From assembly GCA_031213475.1 (NCBI GenBank), contig JARUPZ010000017.1:3105920-3169919 (forward strand): 64,000 bases of DNA, read 5' to 3'. Each line of letters opens with the position of its first letter. Position 1 is the first letter of the stretch. Shown in pieces: positions 60,101-64,000 of the stretch. Position numbers and translations under genes: made by a program. The notes beneath the pieces were generated by a model. It worked only from the letters and a program-made list of their open reading frames with translations. It had not been told where the DNA came from and made no database searches. The DNA is from Nereocystis luetkeana. Its lineage: Eukaryota > Sar > Phaeophyceae > Laminariales > Laminariaceae.

Positions 60101-62292
60101 GAAGCAGTGCATCGACGAGACGACCCCGTTCGCTTCGTCTTGCAGGGGGACGACGCTCATTCTCTCCTCGGACCCGGTCCCGCTCAGGTAGACACTGCCC
60201 TGCGAAACACACACAAAAAAAGAGAAGATGATCCGAGTGAAAAACGTGAAACAAACAGCATACGGTCGTGAGATACAGTATTTACGGGGGACCACAGTAA
60301 ATAGGACCAAACGTTCTCGGCAAAAATAGGTAAATATACAGGTTAGTGTGGGCACCACAGGTCCTATTTACTATGCCCCCCCTTGAATAGTTGCGGCTGA
60401 CCAGCTTATTAGCCCCCAAGGTATAAAGCTGTCGGCATTCTCACTGACTGCCGTGGTGTTGGTGACGCGGAGAGCGCTGAGTCTGCACAGGGGCGGTGCG
60501 ATCGTTTCTCGGCGCTCGATTTTTCCGGAGCTTGTGGAAAGGTTTGACAAAAACACCGAACGAGGGCGTTTTAATCCGCAATTTTTCCTCGAGAGTCCTT
60601 CCGAAACTGGAATATTTCCACTTTTACTTCTGCAGCACCCTTTTCTTCTTAGTGCTGCTGAGAGAGAACGAGTGCTGAGAAAAGCGACCGCACCCCTGCA
60701 CACGCCGTCTCAATGCTCTCTTTGCGGTGACTGACCCTGAACTTCCGGCCAATCCCCCACACGCCTAACGAGCACGGCAAACGTGGCAGACGCTGCCGCC
60801 GTGGCTGATGCGAGCTACGACAGAGGCATAGAGGCCTTTTTTCCGGCCGAAAAAATAGTTATTTCTGACGGGGTTCCTCAAATTGAGTTAGGCTACCCCA
60901 ACGATAGCGTCCATCCCATTCTCTTCCTGTCTTCTTACGGTATTATTCGAACAATACCACTTTATACATAAATATAAGGACCTTTAGTACACTAATATTC
61001 AATTAAAACGGTCCTTCTGTTTAGGGACATAGTGGCGCGTTCGTTCGGCCGAGGTTTATTAAGTGTCCGTTTTTCTCTCCAAACTTGTTTTTTGGGGGGA
61101 CACGAGAGAGCCCCTCAAGCGAGGAGCCTCAGAAAAAATACGCGTAGGTGTATTTATAAACTCCTACAGTATCGCACATCGGCTGCGACGTACCCGGTAC
61201 CAGGTATTGGCTAGTTGATTTCGGAATAAACCATCACGAAACACATTCGACAGAGATTCGCGTCTCTCGAAAATGTATCTGCGGAAAACTACTAATACGT
61301 ACGTAGCACAACCCGAACGCTGAAAAAACTCGCGAGAGGCTTCTTGAGTGTGTGTAAAGAGCGTGCCGTGGGATTTCCAATGCCAACGGCGTTTAGTGCG
61401 TTCATATCCGCCACCATAGCATGCAGTGAAGCACGTCCACAGGGTTGAATGCGCGGCTGCCGGTAGTGGCAGCTTTGAAGCCTTCATCATACGGCAAGTG
61501 GCGACGGTTGGGCTCGTCGTCCGTATCACCCCTATGACTTAAATACTAACAGCAGTATTTGCTACCAGGTACGTACATATTTGTTCGGGCCTTTCTTTTT
61601 TTGTTTCCATCACTCACTGCGCAATTGATCCCACACAATGCCCAAGAATTCCCCCCACAAAAAAACCGCTGGGTACAATTTTGAAGGGTCACAGCAGTAC
61701 CTGTATGGTATCCGGGCACATATTTACCTTCACGGTGAGGAAGAACTCCCTCTCTTCCGGAGGTATCGGTTCGAGCTCCAGGTATGTCTCTCGGGGGTAC
61801 AGCGGCACGGACATGTCAAAGCCTCTCCTGTAGTAGCAGGTGTGCGTGTTGCTCGCCGCTTCCATCGCCATGCTGTCCGTGATCGCGGGTCGGTCCGTTC
61901 TGCGACGGACGCCAACAAAAAGGTGAAGGAATGTACTCGTAGGTAAAACAAAAAGAAGGGTATAATGATTCATTCGGCCATTCCAAACAAATTGCAGCGC
62001 AACGCTAGACTATACCTGGTACCTGGTATATTTTGTTCACCTTCCGACAATACAACGTCTCCTTAAAAACACCAATGAAGTCATTCACACTAGCCCAAGT
62101 CACTAAGTCTATACTATTCTCCACCCATATCCATATATATCCAAGCATTATATTTCAAATATTGTACACTCAAAAGGTGTCGAAGCGTTCGCCATGATGA
62201 ACCGAAAAAAAGGTCGCCTTGCCTCCGACAAGGGCACGCAGATACGTACTGGCACGCGGGGAAGAAACTACCCTTCTTGAAGGTCTTGACGT
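57172..62292 (-). CDS. GT47 exostosin-type glycosyltransferase, 3' part of gene
   Basis: Minus-strand exons 61899-61728, 60199-59948, 59198-59028 and 57288-57172 join in phase. They read SMAMEAASNTHTCYYRRGFD, then MSVPLYPRETYLELEPIPPE; GSVYLSGTGSEERMSVV, then MNTTFSLVPSGRSPGTYRLG; SAGAIPVFVGRDLVRPFDEE and FDWDKFSFVFTPDEV; finally ESLHAYWEIFKGTSNNFEV to stop TAG at 57172. The SLVPSGRSPGTYRLGE-VMSAGAIPVFV region is the hallmark nucleotide-sugar-binding part of exostosin/GT47 enzymes, which are Golgi type II proteins making extracellular polysaccharides. A further small exon, 62292-62250 (VKTFKKGSFFPACQ), has a good polypyrimidine acceptor and the right phase but is uncertain. The N-terminus with the membrane anchor was not found and may lie past the window end. 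The last intron holds four hairpin MITEs. Confidence 0.87.
57352..57382. repeat. (TAC)n microsatellite
   Basis: Ten or so TAC units just upstream (minus-strand sense) of the last GT47 exon. Confidence 0.92.
57716..57820. mobile_element. GGGGGACC hairpin MITE, copy 3
   Basis: TTACGGGGGACCATAGTGCA against TATTAACTATGGTCCCCCGT. In the last GT47 intron. Confidence 0.85.
58064..58167. mobile_element. GGGGGACC hairpin MITE, copy 4
   Basis: TTACGGGGGGCCATAGTTAA with GTTAGCTATGGTCCCCCGTA. The next copy begins four bases later. Confidence 0.85.
58171..58281. mobile_element. GGGGGACC hairpin MITE, copy 5
   Basis: TATGGGGGACCATAGTACAT with ACTAACTAGGGTCCCCTGTA. The core TACACACAAAAACCTA is shared with other copies. 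Confidence 0.82.
58290..58404. mobile_element. GGGGGACC hairpin MITE, copy 6 (decayed)
   Basis: GACGGGGGACCATATTGGCA with GATTGCTATGCTCCCCCTGT. The most diverged of three head-to-tail copies. Confidence 0.7.
58485..58705. repeat. GATCTAGATC-type dispersed element, copy 9 (inverted)
   Basis: TGTATGATCTATCTCGTGTT, GCAGCACATGTTTCCTGGGT, ATCTGTAGATGATCTGTCCG. In the last GT47 intron. Confidence 0.65.
58801..58950. repeat. GCCATCCGRCAATAC dispersed repeat, second locus
   Basis: GGTCGGCCATCCGACAGCAG, GAGCTTCAACGTTGATCATT, then a related TCGTCCGGCAATACGCAGCA with CCTTCAACGTTTGTCAC. Confidence 0.5.
59455..59665. repeat. GATCTAGATC-type dispersed element, copy 10 (inverted)
   Basis: CCCTGATCTATAGGATCTAG, CTCATTTTGCCCGGTGGGAG, CTGTACTGTACAGCACATCC, AGGATCTAAACGATCTACCT. 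In a GT47 intron. Confidence 0.62.
60282..60386. mobile_element. GGGGGACC hairpin MITE, copy 7
   Basis: TTACGGGGGACCACAGTAAA with TCCTATTTACTATGCCCCCC. In the GT47 intron between 60199 and 61728. Confidence 0.82.
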
Positions 62293-62424
62293 CTACATCG
62301 CGGAAACGGGTGGGGTGAGTGAAGGAGGTGGTTAGCATGCCCATCGGTGCCAACGCATTTATACGCGGGGGAAGAACGCGATGGAAACCGAAAATGGCGG
62401 ATGGCGCGGAACGACTCGCGCGGA

Positions 62425-63030
62425 TGCTGCCATCCGCGTATGCCAGACAAACAGTCAGCCAACCTGATTGCCACCGCCTCCATGGTCCAGCGAACAACCT
62501 GCATATATCGAGCGAGTGGTGGACCCGGAATTGCCCCTGCCTGCCTGCCAAAAGGCGGACAAGAGCGCGATATGGTTGTTCGAAAACATGCCTCTTCTCC
62601 CGGAGGGCAGCAAAAGAGTCGTCGTTCTTCGAGGACGTGTGTCCGACGAGTCAATTGACGATGCTGCCACACGAGCACGCCCAGGCGAGCCTGCCCACGC
62701 GGACTACAGAGTTTGAGCTGTAGTCCGCTCAAGCACAGAGGATGTCAGCATCCGTCGGAAGTATGGTGGCAACGGTACCAGAGGTTCTTACTGATACCTG
62801 GTATCTCACACGGGATAGGGGAGAAAGTATGGAAGAGACTCTCCGAAGCAGACCTACGTCCCCTGCATTTGGAGGAGCGTCAGGGAGCCTCCGTGACGTG
62901 CACGTGGGTTCGGAGGAAGCCAAGGGAAAAACCCGTGCCGGAAATTTGGCGGGACAGAGCCTTCTCAGCAGGATTTGAAAGGCGTCTCAGGGCCGTTGGT
63001 CGTGGAAGTGTCGCCGGCACACGACGCCCA
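62425..63030 (+). pseudogene. Unknown coding-like sequence, left copy of inverted pair
   Basis: GGATGCTGCCATCCGCG...CCTCCATGGTCCAGCGAACA and onward matches, in reverse orientation, the right window edge. Its best frame reads MLPSAYARQTVSQPDCHRLH, then RRAAKESSFFEDVCPTSQLT and MLPHEHAQASLPTRTTEFEL, and hits TGA at 62714-62716. The right copy has no stop at that point. Beyond it MSASVGSMVATVPEVLTDTW and SLRDVHVGSEEAKGK keep similarity. A broken copy; no family is recognised. Confidence 0.6.
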
Positions 63031-63388
63031 ACCGATGGCATAGTTGTGCATGCCCTTTGCGTTCATCGCACCGCACCAGGAGTACCTCGTCGCCAGGATT
63101 CCGCCTTGCCCAGGGAGTGCCACCCCGCGGACACAAACTCTGACGCTGGGAGGGCCCTGGGCGAGTCAACTGGTCTCGCCCTCAAAATAGGCGGTGGCAC
63201 CTGGTTCGGATTGGTTTGTATACCGGGAGCTAGCGAAGCTTCTCGTCTCCTTCTCCACGCGTGTGTAGTCCGTGCCCCGCGGGGGTGCCGTCTCGGGGAG
63301 CTGTTCCAGAGACGCGACGTACCAGTCATAGCGTATCCGACTCACCAGTACCCCCAATCTGTACGAGGCTTTGCTGGAGCTTGTCGTT

Positions 63389-64000
63389 TCATGCTCGTGT
63401 GCTGGCAGCAATTCCACGACCGAAGGCCATGAGACGCCTTGCACATCCTGCTGGGAAGGCTTCGTCCGGCCAATTTTCCGGCACAATGTTACCTATGGCT
63501 TCCTCCGAAACCACGTGCACGTCGCGGAGATCCCTGACGCCCCTCCAAAAGCGGTGGACGGGGTCCGATTCGGGGAACCCCTTCGGGACCTTTTCCTCTA
63601 TGCCGTCCGAAATATCAGTAAGAACCTCTGGTGCCGTCGCCACCATGCTGCCGATGGGTGCTGACATATTCTGTGCTTCAACCGACGACAACCCAAACTC
63701 TCTAGCCCGCGTGTGCAGGCTCGCCTGGGCGTAGTCGTGGGGCAGCAGGGCGCACTGACTCGCCAGGCAGCTGTCCTCGAAGAGGTGCCATTCCTTTGCT
63801 GCCCCGCGGGAGATCAAGCACGTTTTCAAACACCCCCATCGCGCTGTTGTCCGCCTTTGGGCATGCAGGCAGGGACAACTCCGAATCCATCACTTGCTCG
63901 ATGTATATATGTTGTTCACTGAACCATGGAGGCGGTGGCAATCAGGTCGGCCAACTGCTTGTCTGGCATGCGCGGATGGCAGCATCCGCGCGAATTGTTC
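63389..64000 (-). CDS. Unknown protein fragment, right copy of inverted pair
   Basis: On the minus strand an open frame runs through LKTCLISRGAAKEWHLFEDS, CLASQCALLPHDYAQASLHT, AREFGLSSVEAQNMSAPIGS, MVATAPEVLTDISDGIEEKV, then PESDPVHRFWRGVRDLRDVH and EEAIGNIVPENWPDEAFPAG to a stop at 63389. Conservation of this frame in the inverted copy at 62425 supports coding or former coding. Similarity continues upstream (ATGCTGCCATCCGCGCATGC) to the window end, but this frame is closed there by an upstream stop, so a splice or frame change is needed. No recognised domain. Confidence 0.5.

Overview
The window looks like nuclear DNA of a repeat-rich, intron-rich eukaryote. Small coding exons (about 40-260 bp) with GT-AG junctions are separated by introns of 0.5-3 kb packed with mobile-element debris and homopolymers. 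The gene set (secreted GH1 beta-glucosidase, GT47 exostosin-type glycosyltransferase, DDI1-like retropepsin) and this architecture fit a stramenopile alga, most likely a brown alga. That assignment is inference; no rRNA, organelle or other diagnostic marker is present.

Layout. 1-4,544: a possible coiled-coil exon at the left edge, a possible minus-strand exon near 1.4-1.5 kb, and hairpin elements. 4,545-8,991: one non-LTR retrotransposon (LINE) bounded by an imperfect 25-bp target-site duplication, with endonuclease and reverse transcriptase broken by a TGA stop and a frameshift. 9-15 kb: TAG/CAG simple repeats, tandem repeats and transposon fragments. 16.1-20.1 kb, minus strand: a DDI1-like retropepsin gene, four exons joining in phase, upstream exons uncertain. 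21.4-29.7 kb: GC-rich low-complexity sequence, a possible signal-anchor first exon at 24,695, and a tRNA-derived SINE. 29.7-43.7 kb, plus strand: a ten-exon GH1 gene whose exons join in phase into 459 codons with both catalytic glutamates and a signal peptide. 43.7-57.2 kb: no confident protein gene; repeats, a degenerate tRNA-Ser-like sequence and a minisatellite-carrying TIR element. 57.2-62.3 kb, minus strand: the 3' part of a GT47 gene, with four confident exons including the stop. 62.4-64 kb: two diverged copies of an unknown coding-like sequence in inverted orientation.

The three host genes have no obvious operon-like relation. GH1 (secreted glucan hydrolysis) and GT47 (Golgi polysaccharide synthesis) would both touch cell-wall or storage glycans; the retropepsin would act in ubiquitin-linked proteolysis.

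The most unusual signal is a dispersed repeat family whose copies share one end (GAGTAC followed by a poly-C run), are truncated to different extents at the other end, and are bracketed by C-tracts on both sides. Other signals are a splice-donor segment present three times in the GH1 gene, a probable GC-AG intron in the same gene, a TIR element filled with a 44-bp minisatellite, and strong over-representation of the 9-mer TACCTGGTA.
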